Source: Verrucomicrobiia bacterium DG1235
GTDB taxonomy: Bacteria; Verrucomicrobiota; Verrucomicrobiia; Opitutales; Opitutaceae
DNA: 64,000 bases
Direction of reading: 5' to 3'
Assembly (NCBI GenBank): GCA_000155695.1
Contig: DS990592.1
Span: 1,636,556 to 1,700,555, forward strand
Below are positions 35,964 to 45,081 of this stretch, in pieces. The notes beneath the pieces are model-generated. The model was not told the origin of the DNA, did no database searches, and saw nothing but the letters and a program-made list of their open reading frames with translations. Numbering within the stretch: the first letter of the stretch is position 1; the number at the start of each line of letters is the position of its first letter. The translations under genes were made by a program, and so were the position numbers.

Positions 35964-37604
35964 TCAATACCCTTTGAAATGCACCGGGTCACTCGCTTGA
36001 CGAAAGCGCGTTTCATAGGTCTTCTCGCTCGCTGCGAGCTTGAGAAAAACGTCCAAGGGCTTCACCTCCACCGGCCCCTCCAAATTCTCGACGACCTCAA
36101 CCAAACTGTTCACGTCGTTTGATTCGCGCACATGCACCAGCAAGAAATAGGGACGCTTGCTATTAAGGGCGATCAACTCGTTCAGATCGGCCGTAACCTC
36201 CTCGCGAGGACGCTTCGGATCGATGTAATAATCATAGGAAATCATCGGACGCGAGTCCCGCAGGTCTCTGGTGCGAGCCGGACCGTAACCATTAATGAAG
36301 CCTAGCACGTTAGGGAACGCTTCGTAGTAGGCGTCCACGGTTTCCTTAAACAGGTCCGCATTGCCCACGTTTCCATCGGCCGCAGAATTATCCATGATCT
36401 CCATCACATGCTCGTCGAGCACAGCCATCATCTCCTTCGCCTCTTCCATCAACTCATGGAAACGCTCCTTCGGTATATTATTAGGATACATGTACCCAGG
36501 GCCGGACAAGCCGCCGATAAAATAATCGTTCACTGTAGCGGACTCGTGAAAGTATTCTAAGGCCGCCGGCGAAAACTTCGTCCAGTTCATGGTAACCTGC
36601 CAAGCGAACGGTAGCTTCCCGCGCCCCGGTTTCGTCCACACACCGATTCCAATGCTATCCGACTGCACAAAGGAAATATACACCTTCTCCTCGGCGACCA
36701 GCCTCTCATCGAGGGCGACGTGATGATTATTAGTAAACTTAAATCCAGGCGTGAACTCAAATTGGCAATTATAAGAAAGATTAGGTAGGTTGTGCAGGCC
36801 TTCCATCTTCAGCCCATAGGTCGACAGTAACATTGTGGACTGCTCCTCCGTGTCTTTGCCATAGGGATGCCAACCAAAGACAATTGATCCTGGATTCAGG
36901 TCCTCCAGTAGTTGTCGATTAAGTACAAGCTCGTCCGCCTCTTCAGGATCAGCCGAAAGGTCGTGGAAAAACATGCGCTCGCGAATGCCCCAATCCGCCA
37001 TCGCCGGCATCATGACCCGACCGCGATGGCCGCCCATGAGCATGATCTTATCGCGGTTGCAGCGAGCCCAATACCGATCAATCGCGTCACTGTAGATTTC
37101 TGCATCGGACTGTCCGGAATAGCGACCGCGCAAATCGTCGATCTGCTTAAGCCCGTGTTTTCGCGCCAACGAAATCAAATCTTCGCTCACCACAATCGCG
37201 TCCTCAAGACCGGCAATTGTGAAAGCGACATTCAAGGAAGCGCCGACTTCCGTATCCCAAACGACATATCCCTTCGCAGCGGATTTGAAGCGCTTGAGAG
37301 CGGCATTCGCATTCGAGATCTCGGAAAATGCTATGTCATGCTTACGCTTATAGAAGTCGTAGAGCGGCTCGGTGATTTCCCACTGGAAATCATGCGGATG
37401 GATAATGTAGAGCCTAGCCTCGTCACGATTCGCAAGGCCCTGCAAACTGACAAGCATCGCCTTCTCCGGCAATCCGCTCGCGACCTTCCAATCCAAATCA
37501 AAACGCATAACCCAAGCCTTTTTCGCAGGAGCAGCCGAAGCGCTAAACAGAAGCGCCCCAAAAGAAACGCTGCAGAGTAATAGAATTTTAAATACGCGAT
37601 TCAT
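35964..37604 (-). CDS. GxGYxYP-family putative glycoside hydrolase (stand-alone)
   Basis: 546 aa with a signal peptide (VFKILLLCSVSFGALLFSAS). It carries the full family signature GGLSGPGYMYPNNIP near residue 370, plus GLEDAIVVSEDLI, GWHPYGKD, NNHHVALDE, DSIGIGVWTKPGRGKLPFAW and MISYDYYIDPKR. It aligns throughout with residues ~195-708 of the protein at 1001-3127. It lacks the N-terminal lipocalin-like domain, which is encoded by the separate upstream gene 5 bp away. Probably exported; activity unproven for the family. Confidence 0.87.
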   Translation of the reverse strand: MNRVFKILLLCSVSFGALLFSASAAPAKKAWVMRFDLDWKVASGLPEKAMLVSLQGLANRDEARLYIIHPHDFQWEITEPLYDFYKRKHDIAFSEISNANAALKRFKSAAKGYVVWDTEVGASLNVAFTIAGLEDAIVVSEDLISLARKHGLKQIDDLRGRYSGQSDAEIYSDAIDRYWARCNRDKIMLMGGHRGRVMMPAMADWGIRERMFFHDLSADPEEADELVLNRQLLEDLNPGSIVFGWHPYGKDTEEQSTMLLSTYGLKMEGLHNLPNLSYNCQFEFTPGFKFTNNHHVALDERLVAEEKVYISFVQSDSIGIGVWTKPGRGKLPFAWQVTMNWTKFSPAALEYFHESATVNDYFIGGLSGPGYMYPNNIPKERFHELMEEAKEMMAVLDEHVMEIMDNSAADGNVGNADLFKETVDAYYEAFPNVLGFINGYGPARTRDLRDSRPMISYDYYIDPKRPREEVTADLNELIALNSKRPYFLLVHVRESNDVNSLVEVVENLEGPVEVKPLDVFLKLAASEKTYETRFRQASDPVHFKGY

Positions 37605-37609
37605 GGAAA

Positions 37610-38146
37610 TTAGGGGCGTGATGTATCGTCGCTAGCGAGTTTGCGGAAGCGATAGACAAGCGGGTTATTGCGGGTGGAGTGCAGTTCGATCAGGGTAAGC
37701 GTTTCGCCCCCTTCGCCGACTCGGTATTCACTATAGATTCTAATTGTCGCCGTCCCTTGAGAAACTTCGACCGGCACCTCCGCCTCCACACGAAGCGTCG
37801 ACCCTTCGTCAATCCAATTGGCGCTGACAGGCGTCACGCTTTGCTTGGGCGCATAGACAGCCATGTGACGTTGATCCACCCGAAAGTAGTTCTCGATCTC
37901 CACCGGGCCTTCCGTGTCGAAAACATTAGATTCGAGAACCCTACTGGAACGCCAACGCATATCGTGAGCGATTTCGATTTTCGAGCCGTCCTGAGAAATC
38001 ACGAGATCCATCGCCGTCCAACCATCAAGCGCGGAACTGCGTTCCTTATCGAGACGCCAGCGGCCAGAAAAATCCGGATTGGAAGCGAAAGCCGCTATTG
38101 GGAATAGAAAGGCCAGCACTAGGGATTTAAGAATAATCATTTTCAT
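37610..38146 (-). CDS. Secreted small lipocalin-like domain protein
   Basis: 178 aa with a clear leader (MIILKSLVLAFLFPIAAFA) and a beta-rich mature part beginning NPDFSGRWRLDKERSS. It resembles residues ~35-190 of the fused GxGYxYP protein. Both have a G(R/K)W start, a V.A.W strand, P...SQG, an LT strand, and an end in NPLVYRFRK / QPLTFRLKR. Its gene lies 5 bp upstream of the stand-alone GxGYxYP gene in the same operon, so the two proteins probably form one functional unit. A FGGxW-type lipocalin/calycin fold is a reasonable guess; no ligand can be named. Confidence 0.75.
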   Translation of the reverse strand: MKMIILKSLVLAFLFPIAAFASNPDFSGRWRLDKERSSALDGWTAMDLVISQDGSKIEIAHDMRWRSSRVLESNVFDTEGPVEIENYFRVDQRHMAVYAPKQSVTPVSANWIDEGSTLRVEAEVPVEVSQGTATIRIYSEYRVGEGGETLTLIELHSTRNNPLVYRFRKLASDDTSRP

Positions 38147-38202
38147 GGAGTAGAATTAAGAACCTTTGCCCAATCGAGCTATCAGATCTATCCAAATAGC
38201 GC

Positions 38203-38213
38203 TTTACTATAAA
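38203..38213. promoter_or_regulatory. Candidate operator TTTACTATAAA
   Basis: Exact match to TTTACNRTAAA, in the 140-bp divergent region between the lipocalin-like/GxGYxYP operon and the amidohydrolase pair. Confidence 0.55.
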
Positions 38214-38286
38214 AAGATGAGAGTTCGCTCCCGAGCAATCGCTTACCCAAGCTTCGACTTAACCTCAAATAGATCACACTCTCTCC

Positions 38287-39054
38287 ATGCGAATCATCGA
38301 CATCCACGCCCATCCCATCTTCTTCGGAAGTGGAAAAAGCAGACCGGAAGTGGATCAACTCGTTCGCTACTCCCGCTCGCTTGGCATTGAAAAAATGGTC
38401 TGCCTCGGCGACGTGCTAGTTCACGGCCCATCCCCGACGGCGAAACAGCTTCGCTCCATCAATGACCAAACGCGCCAGCTCCTAACCTGGCATCCGGATT
38501 TCTTCATTGGCTTCTGCTATCTGAATCCAACCTTAGGCGAGAAACCAATTCGCTCCGAGCTGGATCGCTGCGTCGAAGCGGGATTTCGCGGCATAAAACT
38601 CGAGATCGCGAACAACGCTCGCGATCCAGTAATGAGACCGCTCATGAAAGCAGCGGAGCAGAGCAGCCTGCCAGTCCTTCAACATACTTGGGACACGCTC
38701 AACAAACCGATGCGTAAAACCCACAGCGACCCGAAAGACACTTGCCTGCTCGCAAAACGATTTCCCAGCGTAACAGTCATCATGGCCCACCTCTACGGAT
38801 TCGGCATCCGCGGCATTCTCGAAGCGCAAGACCTGCCCAATCTCTACATCGACACATCCAGCTGCTTGCCCTTCGCCGGACTCCTCGAATACGCCGTCGA
38901 AAAGCTAGGTCCTGAGCGCATTCTCTACGGCTCCGACATTCCCATACGAGAACTGGGGCAATGCATCGGACGCGTCACCGGCGCCGACATCGACGAAGAC
39001 GCCAAAAAGCGAATCCTGTATTCGAATTCCAATACTCTGCTCAACCTCGACTAG
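38287..39054 (+). CDS. Amidohydrolase family (amidohydro_2) metal-dependent hydrolase
   Basis: 255 aa TIM-barrel hydrolase with no leader. Metal-site residues are present: the HxH pair in DIHAHPIFFG (residues ~4-10), a conserved His in VLQHTWDT, and the C-terminal Asp in ILYGSDIPI. IDTSSC precedes the last block. Family members include lactonases, decarboxylases and sugar-acid hydrolases; a sugar-lactone role would suit the context but is inference. Paired with a second, degenerate homologue 4 bp downstream. Confidence 0.87.
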   Translation: MRIIDIHAHPIFFGSGKSRPEVDQLVRYSRSLGIEKMVCLGDVLVHGPSPTAKQLRSINDQTRQLLTWHPDFFIGFCYLNPTLGEKPIRSELDRCVEAGFRGIKLEIANNARDPVMRPLMKAAEQSSLPVLQHTWDTLNKPMRKTHSDPKDTCLLAKRFPSVTVIMAHLYGFGIRGILEAQDLPNLYIDTSSCLPFAGLLEYAVEKLGPERILYGSDIPIRELGQCIGRVTGADIDEDAKKRILYSNSNTLLNLD

Positions 39055-39058
39055 CGTC

Positions 39059-39817
39059 ATGACCTTCATCGATACCAACGTCTCCTACGGTCACTGGCCT
39101 TTCGCTCGCCAGCCTAAACGAAGCGTAAAACAGCTCGAATCCCATCTACAGAAACACGGCATCCAACAAGCCCTTGTTTCCCATCTCGAAACCCTCTTCG
39201 TCCCCGACCCGAATCCCACAAACCGCGAACTCATCCACGCCTGTAAACGCTACGAGAACCTCATCCCCGTTCCCGTCATAAACCTAGCAATGCCGGACTG
39301 GCTCCGAAATCTCGAAGCCTACCGCAACCTAACAAATATAAAGGCAGTCAAGCTGTATCCAAATTTCCATAACTTTTCTCTAAACTCCACTCGGTGCCGA
39401 GAACTCACCCAGTATTTATCAGAATCCGGCATTCGCCTCATCATCAATATACGCATGGTGGACGAACGCCACCAATACCACGGACTGAAAATCAAAGGAG
39501 TATCCACTAAACAACTCCTTACCTACGCCAATCGATTCCCCGATTTCAAATTCCTCTGCACCGGACTCTTTCGCCCCGAAATCCTCGAGCTAGCAGAAAA
39601 GTGCCCGAATCTCCTCACTGACCTATCCTTCGCCGACTGGCACGACCTGATCAACGGCTTGCTCGAAACCGTCTCTCCCGACCGTCTCTTCTTCGGCTCG
39701 CATACTCCCCTCATGGTCACCAAGGCCAACACCTATAAACTGGAAGTCGCCGACATCCCTAAGGCCACGAAAAGAAAAATCGCCAGCGGAAACGCAAAGG
39801 CATTTTTCAGGCTGTAA
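39059..39817 (+). CDS. Amidohydrolase-like protein lacking canonical metal ligands
   Basis: 252 aa, same fold family as the preceding gene: FIDTNVSYGHWPF at the start, VKLYPNFHNF in the middle, and LFFGSHTPL at the end. The HxH metal pair is replaced by TNV, and the C-terminal GSD aspartate by GSH. It may therefore be catalytically inactive, use a different metal site, or act as a partner subunit. The 4-bp gap implies co-translation with the active paralogue. No leader. Confidence 0.78.
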   Translation: MTFIDTNVSYGHWPFARQPKRSVKQLESHLQKHGIQQALVSHLETLFVPDPNPTNRELIHACKRYENLIPVPVINLAMPDWLRNLEAYRNLTNIKAVKLYPNFHNFSLNSTRCRELTQYLSESGIRLIINIRMVDERHQYHGLKIKGVSTKQLLTYANRFPDFKFLCTGLFRPEILELAEKCPNLLTDLSFADWHDLINGLLETVSPDRLFFGSHTPLMVTKANTYKLEVADIPKATKRKIASGNAKAFFRL

Positions 39818-39878
39818 GCCCAAGGTGGGGCGTGTTTGTCACGCGATATTCCCAATTCCGGAATCTCCACAATCACCC

Positions 39879-39893
39879 GGTTTACCATAAACC
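39879..39893. promoter_or_regulatory. 15-bp palindromic operator GGTTTACCATAAACC
   Basis: The best palindrome of the recurrent set (GGTTTA-CCA-TAAACC, 6+3+6 perfect arms), 63 bp upstream of the symporter ATG. It probably controls the symporter-heparinase-aminotransferase-isomerase operon. Confidence 0.65.
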
Positions 39894-39955
39894 GCCTGCT
39901 GGATCATCGTTCGGGCTCGCATAAGGCTTACTCTAGTCTGCCTCCAAAGCCGACT

Positions 39956-41827
39956 ATGCCTGAACTCCATTACCTCAACTCGCTCGACTACGCAATTCTG
40001 GGGGGATACATGGCCATGATCCTCGCGATCGGCTTCTACGTCGCTCGCTTCAACAAGAAGACAGCCGACTACTTCAAAGGCGGCGGACACATCCCGTGGA
40101 AACTCTCCGCAATCTCGCTTTTTATCTCTGGTTTCTCCGCCTTCATGTTCGTCGGAGCCTCTGGCATCACCTATAAAAACGGCGGTGGGGCGATACTTCT
40201 CTTTAGCTTCGCCCTACCGGCCTACCTCTTGGGCTACTTCGTTTTCGGAGTCCTTTGGCGGCGCACACGCCTCGACACTCCGCTCCAATTTCTCACGCGA
40301 CGCTTCTCGCAGGAGACCACCTATTTCTATACCCTACTAGCGGTTGTGCCCAATACCCTCGTGCTCGGGATCATGGTCTACACCTTGTGCATTTTCACGT
40401 CCACAGCCCTCGGCATCAGCGAACAGGTATTCAATCTCGGCCTCTTCACCTTAAACGGATTCGAACTCTCCATCCTCGTCACTGGCGGAGTCATTGTCAT
40501 CTACACCACTCTCGGCGGACTCTGGGCTGTCATGGTTACCGATGGTATTCAGTTTCTCATCGTCCTACTCGTCACGCTTATCATCACGCCTTTGTCCTAC
40601 GCTTATCTTGGCGACGGCAATATTATCGACGGATTGAAGCGACTGGCCACCGAATCGCCAGAGGGTTACTTCGATATTGCCCTCGACGGAAAGCCCCTCC
40701 TCTTCTGGCCAACCTGGTTCGTGTACATAATTTTCGGATACAACGTAAATTGGCATATCGCTCAGCGCTACTACAGTGTAGCGGATGAACGCGACACTAA
40801 GAAAATGGCACTCTGGTGCGGAGGTCTTTCCTTCATTCTTCCGATGCTTTGGATTCTGCCAATCTTCGCTACGCCCATCCTTTTCCCAGATATAGCAGAG
40901 CTTTGGCCGAGTCTCTCTCAGCCGGAAGAAGCCTCCTTCGTCACACTCGCTCTCGCAGTGCTCCCGCACGGCATGCTTGGTCTTCTCACAGCCGCCATTT
41001 TCGCGGCTACCATGAGCTCGACCGATACCCTCTTCAATTGGCTCGGTGCAGTGCTCACCAAAGATGTCTACGTCCCCATAGCGAAGTCGATAACCGGCAA
41101 GCCTCCGGAAGAGAAAGTCCAGCTCTGGGTCGGAAAAGGGTCAGTAGCTCTTCTCGGAATCATATCCATCTTCATCGCCTTCAACATCAAGCGATTCGGA
41201 GGAGCCTTCGACGTCTACATGAAAGCGGAATCACTCTACAAGATTACGCTTTTCATCCCGGTCTTCTTCGGACTTCTCTACACAAAAACGCCTTGGTGGT
41301 CCGCTATCGTTTCCGTAACGGCTGGAGTGATCGGCGTTTTGATCGTTGGCATCGCCGCTTCCATTCAAACTGAAGAGTCAATTACCGCCATGAACATCCT
41401 CTTCGCTGACATCTACGTCACATGGCTTGGCTTTGATCTAACTCGCTACGAGCTCAACGCATTTGTCGGCATATTCGTCAGTGGAACCGTTTTCCTTGCC
41501 ACAAGCTTCTTCAACCAACGCGAAGGCGCGTTTAAAGAACGTATCGAATCTTTCGAGACAGATCTGAAAACGCCTGCCCTCTCCCACCCCGATACGAAAA
41601 TCGGCCCCGAAGGCCTCATCGCCTACCGACTCATGGGGTACCTCGCCATCGGGATCGGAGTAATCCTTTTCATCGTAACCATACCGACTCTAGATCGCAG
41701 CGGATGGCTCAACTCAGTCGCTGGACTCCTATCAGTTGTCATTGGCATTTCCGTAGTCAAAGCCGTTCGCAGCTACGAACGTCGGCACCACATACCTCCC
41801 TTAGCATCCAACCACAAATCATCATGA
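39956..41827 (+). CDS. Sodium:solute symporter (SSS family, SGLT-like)
   Basis: 623 aa from the ATG at 39956, preferred over upstream in-frame options because the protein then starts at MPELHYLNSLDYAILGGYM, directly before the first helix. SSS blocks: ADYFKGGGHIPWKLSAISLF, TTLGGLWAVMVTDGIQFLI, FAATMSSTDTLFNWLGAV. About 14 hydrophobic helices. Inner-membrane Na+-coupled uptake of a sugar, uronate or amino-acid-like product. Its stop overlaps the heparinase-like gene by 4 bp (ATGA), tying transport to depolymerisation. Confidence 0.92.
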   Translation: MPELHYLNSLDYAILGGYMAMILAIGFYVARFNKKTADYFKGGGHIPWKLSAISLFISGFSAFMFVGASGITYKNGGGAILLFSFALPAYLLGYFVFGVLWRRTRLDTPLQFLTRRFSQETTYFYTLLAVVPNTLVLGIMVYTLCIFTSTALGISEQVFNLGLFTLNGFELSILVTGGVIVIYTTLGGLWAVMVTDGIQFLIVLLVTLIITPLSYAYLGDGNIIDGLKRLATESPEGYFDIALDGKPLLFWPTWFVYIIFGYNVNWHIAQRYYSVADERDTKKMALWCGGLSFILPMLWILPIFATPILFPDIAELWPSLSQPEEASFVTLALAVLPHGMLGLLTAAIFAATMSSTDTLFNWLGAVLTKDVYVPIAKSITGKPPEEKVQLWVGKGSVALLGIISIFIAFNIKRFGGAFDVYMKAESLYKITLFIPVFFGLLYTKTPWWSAIVSVTAGVIGVLIVGIAASIQTEESITAMNILFADIYVTWLGFDLTRYELNAFVGIFVSGTVFLATSFFNQREGAFKERIESFETDLKTPALSHPDTKIGPEGLIAYRLMGYLAIGIGVILFIVTIPTLDRSGWLNSVAGLLSVVIGISVVKAVRSYERRHHIPPLASNHKSS

Positions 41828-43821
41828 CACGACGCGAATTACTCCGTATCGCCGGATCAAGTCTCTTGTTGGGCAGTCTCCCCTCAACCTTCAAAGGAGC
41901 CACGCTCGACACGACCTCCTCAAGCCAAAGCCGCTTGTTTTTCAACCTCGATGAAGTCGACCAAATACGAGCCAACGCTAAAACAGTCCTCCTCGCCCCA
42001 ACCTATAAAGAGTGGTCGGAAATCGATCCGAACTCACTGAATACAGCCCTCAACAAATTCGACAAATCAGGCGATATCGTGCGCGATTTCGCTGCAGCCA
42101 TCGAACTCCTAACCAAGCTTTCGCTCGTTCAAATCATTGACCCAAGTTCCGAGAGAAAAACCGCTCTTATCTCCGGAATCAAAAGACTGATTTCAATCGA
42201 AAAATGGGACTACTTCCTCGACGGGGACAAGCCCATCGGCATCCAGCGGGCTTCGATCGCCACCGTTCGCCTCCTCTTCGCACGGGAAGTTCTATACGGC
42301 GAGATCGCACCAGATTTAGATCGGTCCATACTAAAAGCAGTCGCCGAAAAAGGATGCCTGCCTTGTTACAGAACAGTCTACGGTATGGATCATCCGGATA
42401 CAGTTATTGGCTGGAAGTTCGACGATCGCCACGCTGGTTTCTACGATATATCGATGGAACGCTGGCCCATGATCCTCGGCGACAACAATCTAAGGTCCGC
42501 TCCTTGCAGCGCTCTCGGTATCGGAGCCATCGCGCTTCAAGGGCACGACCCGAGAGCAGATGAGTGGCTTGAAACCGCCATCTCCAGCTCTAGACACGTT
42601 CTGCGAACCTTCTCTCCCGATGGCAGCTATTTCGAAGGCCTCAGCTATTCTGGATACACTCTAAGGACCGCCCTGAACTTCTTCGACGCCCACGCCCGAA
42701 ACGGAGGAAAAATCGACTGGGTCAAAGAAGCCAACTTCGACGGAATGATAGATTTCATCGTTACCATGCAAGCGGGCAGAAACGCGGACGGCACGCCAGA
42801 CATAGTCAATTTCAGCGACGCACGCTCAAGCGTATATCCCTGCGTACCAGCTTGGATTGGAAAACATACCGCGAATCCACTCGCTCAATACACAGCGGAG
42901 AATCTCTGCCTTCCAAAGCATTTCCTGGACTTCCTCTGGTACGAGCCGAGCAAACCGTCCGTAGCCCCACTCGTTTCACTCGAAAACGTTCGCAACGATC
43001 TCGACTGGGTACTCTGCCGCAGCGGCTGGGAAGCAAACGATGCGGTCCTCGCATTCCGTAGCGGCGGCCCATGCAACCATGAACACGCGGATAGAAATCA
43101 CATCACCTATAAGGTCTTTGGCGAACGCCTCCTAACAGATCTATTTGGAGCCGCCTACGACAAGCGGTCGCCAGGATGGGCGATGAGACATACTCAAGCT
43201 CACAACTCCGTACTCGTGAACGGCCTCGGGCACCACTACCACGATGGAGCGGAAGGCACCAACGACAGCAAAGCCTACGCAGTTATAACCCAATTCGAGG
43301 ATCATGGTGACACGGTCTGGTGGACCAGTGACGCAACTGCCGCCTATTTGATAGACAACGATCATATTTCGAAGGTGCTACGAACTGTGATATTCGCCAA
43401 GCCAGACGTCATTGTAGTCATAGATCAAGTACGCTTGCACTTCGGACCTCAAGCAATGAACGCACGCTTCTATCCGGACAATCGCGACGGAGAAGCTAAA
43501 CTGAGCGCAAACGGAAACACATTTGAAATCAAACGTCCTTACGCAAGTTTACACGGGAACGTCACTTCTCGTGGAAGCATCTCAATTGCGAAACAGAAAT
43601 TAGATGTCCCACTCGAAACGGGAGATTTTCCGTGCGTCGAAATTACGTCGCCACCCGCTTTCAACCACGAAGTTGTCACTCTCCTGAGAGCGACTCCAAC
43701 GAATAAAAAAGCACGAGACATCCAAGTGACTCCTACCGACAACGGCTGGCTAGCAAGTGGGAAAAACCTACAACTGAAAATTGATACGCGGAGAATAGTC
43801 CCTGTCATCACCCTTATTTGA
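41824..43821 (+). CDS. Heparinase II/III-like polysaccharide lyase family protein
   Basis: 665 aa, starting in the ATGA overlap with the symporter; this start gives a Tat-like leader (TRRELLRIAGSSLLLGSLPS). The N-terminal alpha/alpha barrel includes YFEGLSYSGYTLRTALNFFD. The central beta-sandwich carries the heparinase II/III signature GGPCNHEHADRNHITYKVFG, followed by HTQAHNSVLVNG. These families (PL12, PL15, PL17, PL21) eliminate uronic-acid glycosidic bonds in heparin, alginate or related polymers. Together with the rest of the operon it points to a uronate-containing substrate. The specific PL family is undetermined. Confidence 0.85.
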   Translation: MTRRELLRIAGSSLLLGSLPSTFKGATLDTTSSSQSRLFFNLDEVDQIRANAKTVLLAPTYKEWSEIDPNSLNTALNKFDKSGDIVRDFAAAIELLTKLSLVQIIDPSSERKTALISGIKRLISIEKWDYFLDGDKPIGIQRASIATVRLLFAREVLYGEIAPDLDRSILKAVAEKGCLPCYRTVYGMDHPDTVIGWKFDDRHAGFYDISMERWPMILGDNNLRSAPCSALGIGAIALQGHDPRADEWLETAISSSRHVLRTFSPDGSYFEGLSYSGYTLRTALNFFDAHARNGGKIDWVKEANFDGMIDFIVTMQAGRNADGTPDIVNFSDARSSVYPCVPAWIGKHTANPLAQYTAENLCLPKHFLDFLWYEPSKPSVAPLVSLENVRNDLDWVLCRSGWEANDAVLAFRSGGPCNHEHADRNHITYKVFGERLLTDLFGAAYDKRSPGWAMRHTQAHNSVLVNGLGHHYHDGAEGTNDSKAYAVITQFEDHGDTVWWTSDATAAYLIDNDHISKVLRTVIFAKPDVIVVIDQVRLHFGPQAMNARFYPDNRDGEAKLSANGNTFEIKRPYASLHGNVTSRGSISIAKQKLDVPLETGDFPCVEITSPPAFNHEVVTLLRATPTNKKARDIQVTPTDNGWLASGKNLQLKIDTRRIVPVITLI

Positions 43822-43831
43822 AAACTCAACC

Positions 43832-45058
43832 ATGACGCACCCAATTGATATATCCGGTATGTCGCCAACCCACGCCGCTCACTACCAACGTGCCTTAAAA
43901 CGCATCCCATGGGCCACGCAAACCCACGCTAAACGCTACGACAACGAAACAGTCCCGTCTCGACCGCCTTTTATAAAAAAAGCAAAGGGGTGCCGCATTT
44001 GGGATTTGGACGACAAAGAATACATCGACTTCAAAGCCTCTCTTGGCCCGGTAATACTGGGTCATCAGTATCCAGAAGTCGAAGACGCCGTTAAAAAGCA
44101 AATGGAAAACGGGGTCCTCTTTGGCATGGCAAGCCCCCTAGAGATCGAAGCAGCGGAAGCTATCCTCGAGACGCTGGGCTGGGCAGACAAGATTCGCTAT
44201 ATGAAAACCGGAGCCGACGTATGCGCCTGCTGCCTTCGGCTTGCTCGAAGTAAAACAGGCCGCGACCACTTCCTAACCAGCGGATACCACGGATACCATG
44301 ACTGGTTCGCCCTCGAATGGCCAAATAATGGAGTTCCATCGGTCCTCGAAGGCTTCTCTCACACTATCAAATACGGAGACCTACAAGCCATTGATGAAAC
44401 CTTCGACAGACACGGAAAGAACCTCGCCGCTGCAATAGTCTCCCCAGTCGAGTGGCATCACGAACCATCCAAGCCGTTTATCGAGAAACTTCGTGCCAAA
44501 TGCGACGAATACGGCACTGTGCTCATATTCGACGAAATCCTCACCGGATTCCGCCTCGCAAAAGGAGGAGCTCGAGAGTTTTTCGGCGTCGAACCGGACC
44601 TCGCTGCCTACGCAAAGGGTATGGCAAACGGATATCCGCTTTCCGCATACGCAGGAAAATCTGAGTTTATGGATACGCTCGACCAAACAATCATCACCAC
44701 CACATACGCCGGTGAAACCCTTTCGCTCGCAGCTTCCAAAGCAGTCATGGACGTTTTAAACCGCGAACCAGTTATTGAACACTTGTTCAGGCTGGGGCAA
44801 AAACTAAGAGACGGGTTCGACTCCCTCTTCTCCGAGCATAGCTTTCCAGCCAAGACAGTCGGGCTAGCCCCTGCCGTCACGATACGATTCGAGGGCACAG
44901 AAACCCAGCAAAGCGCTCAACGCGTCAAGCTTTTCGAACAACTCTATCGACGCGGAATTTTCGCCAATAAGGAATGGTTCATCACCTACTCACATCAAGA
45001 GGCAGATATAGACGAAACCTTGGACAAAATGCAGGAATCGATTCGATCCATCAACTAA
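43832..45058 (+). CDS. Class III aminotransferase (glutamate-1-semialdehyde aminomutase-like)
   Basis: 408 aa, fold-type-I PLP enzyme. PLP lysine K262 lies in LAAYAKGMANGYPLSAYAG, and the ring-nitrogen aspartate in LIFDEILTGFRLAKGG. KAKGCRIWDLDDKEYIDFK and SGYHGYHDWF are further family blocks. Similar to GSA aminomutases and to uncharacterised catabolic transaminases. Its place in a carbohydrate operon (10 bp after the lyase, 23 bp before a sugar isomerase) argues against tetrapyrrole synthesis and for amino-sugar or amino-acid conversion (inference). Confidence 0.88.
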   Translation: MTHPIDISGMSPTHAAHYQRALKRIPWATQTHAKRYDNETVPSRPPFIKKAKGCRIWDLDDKEYIDFKASLGPVILGHQYPEVEDAVKKQMENGVLFGMASPLEIEAAEAILETLGWADKIRYMKTGADVCACCLRLARSKTGRDHFLTSGYHGYHDWFALEWPNNGVPSVLEGFSHTIKYGDLQAIDETFDRHGKNLAAAIVSPVEWHHEPSKPFIEKLRAKCDEYGTVLIFDEILTGFRLAKGGAREFFGVEPDLAAYAKGMANGYPLSAYAGKSEFMDTLDQTIITTTYAGETLSLAASKAVMDVLNREPVIEHLFRLGQKLRDGFDSLFSEHSFPAKTVGLAPAVTIRFEGTETQQSAQRVKLFEQLYRRGIFANKEWFITYSHQEADIDETLDKMQESIRSIN

Positions 45059-45081
45059 CTCCGACAACCGAATCCCTCAAA

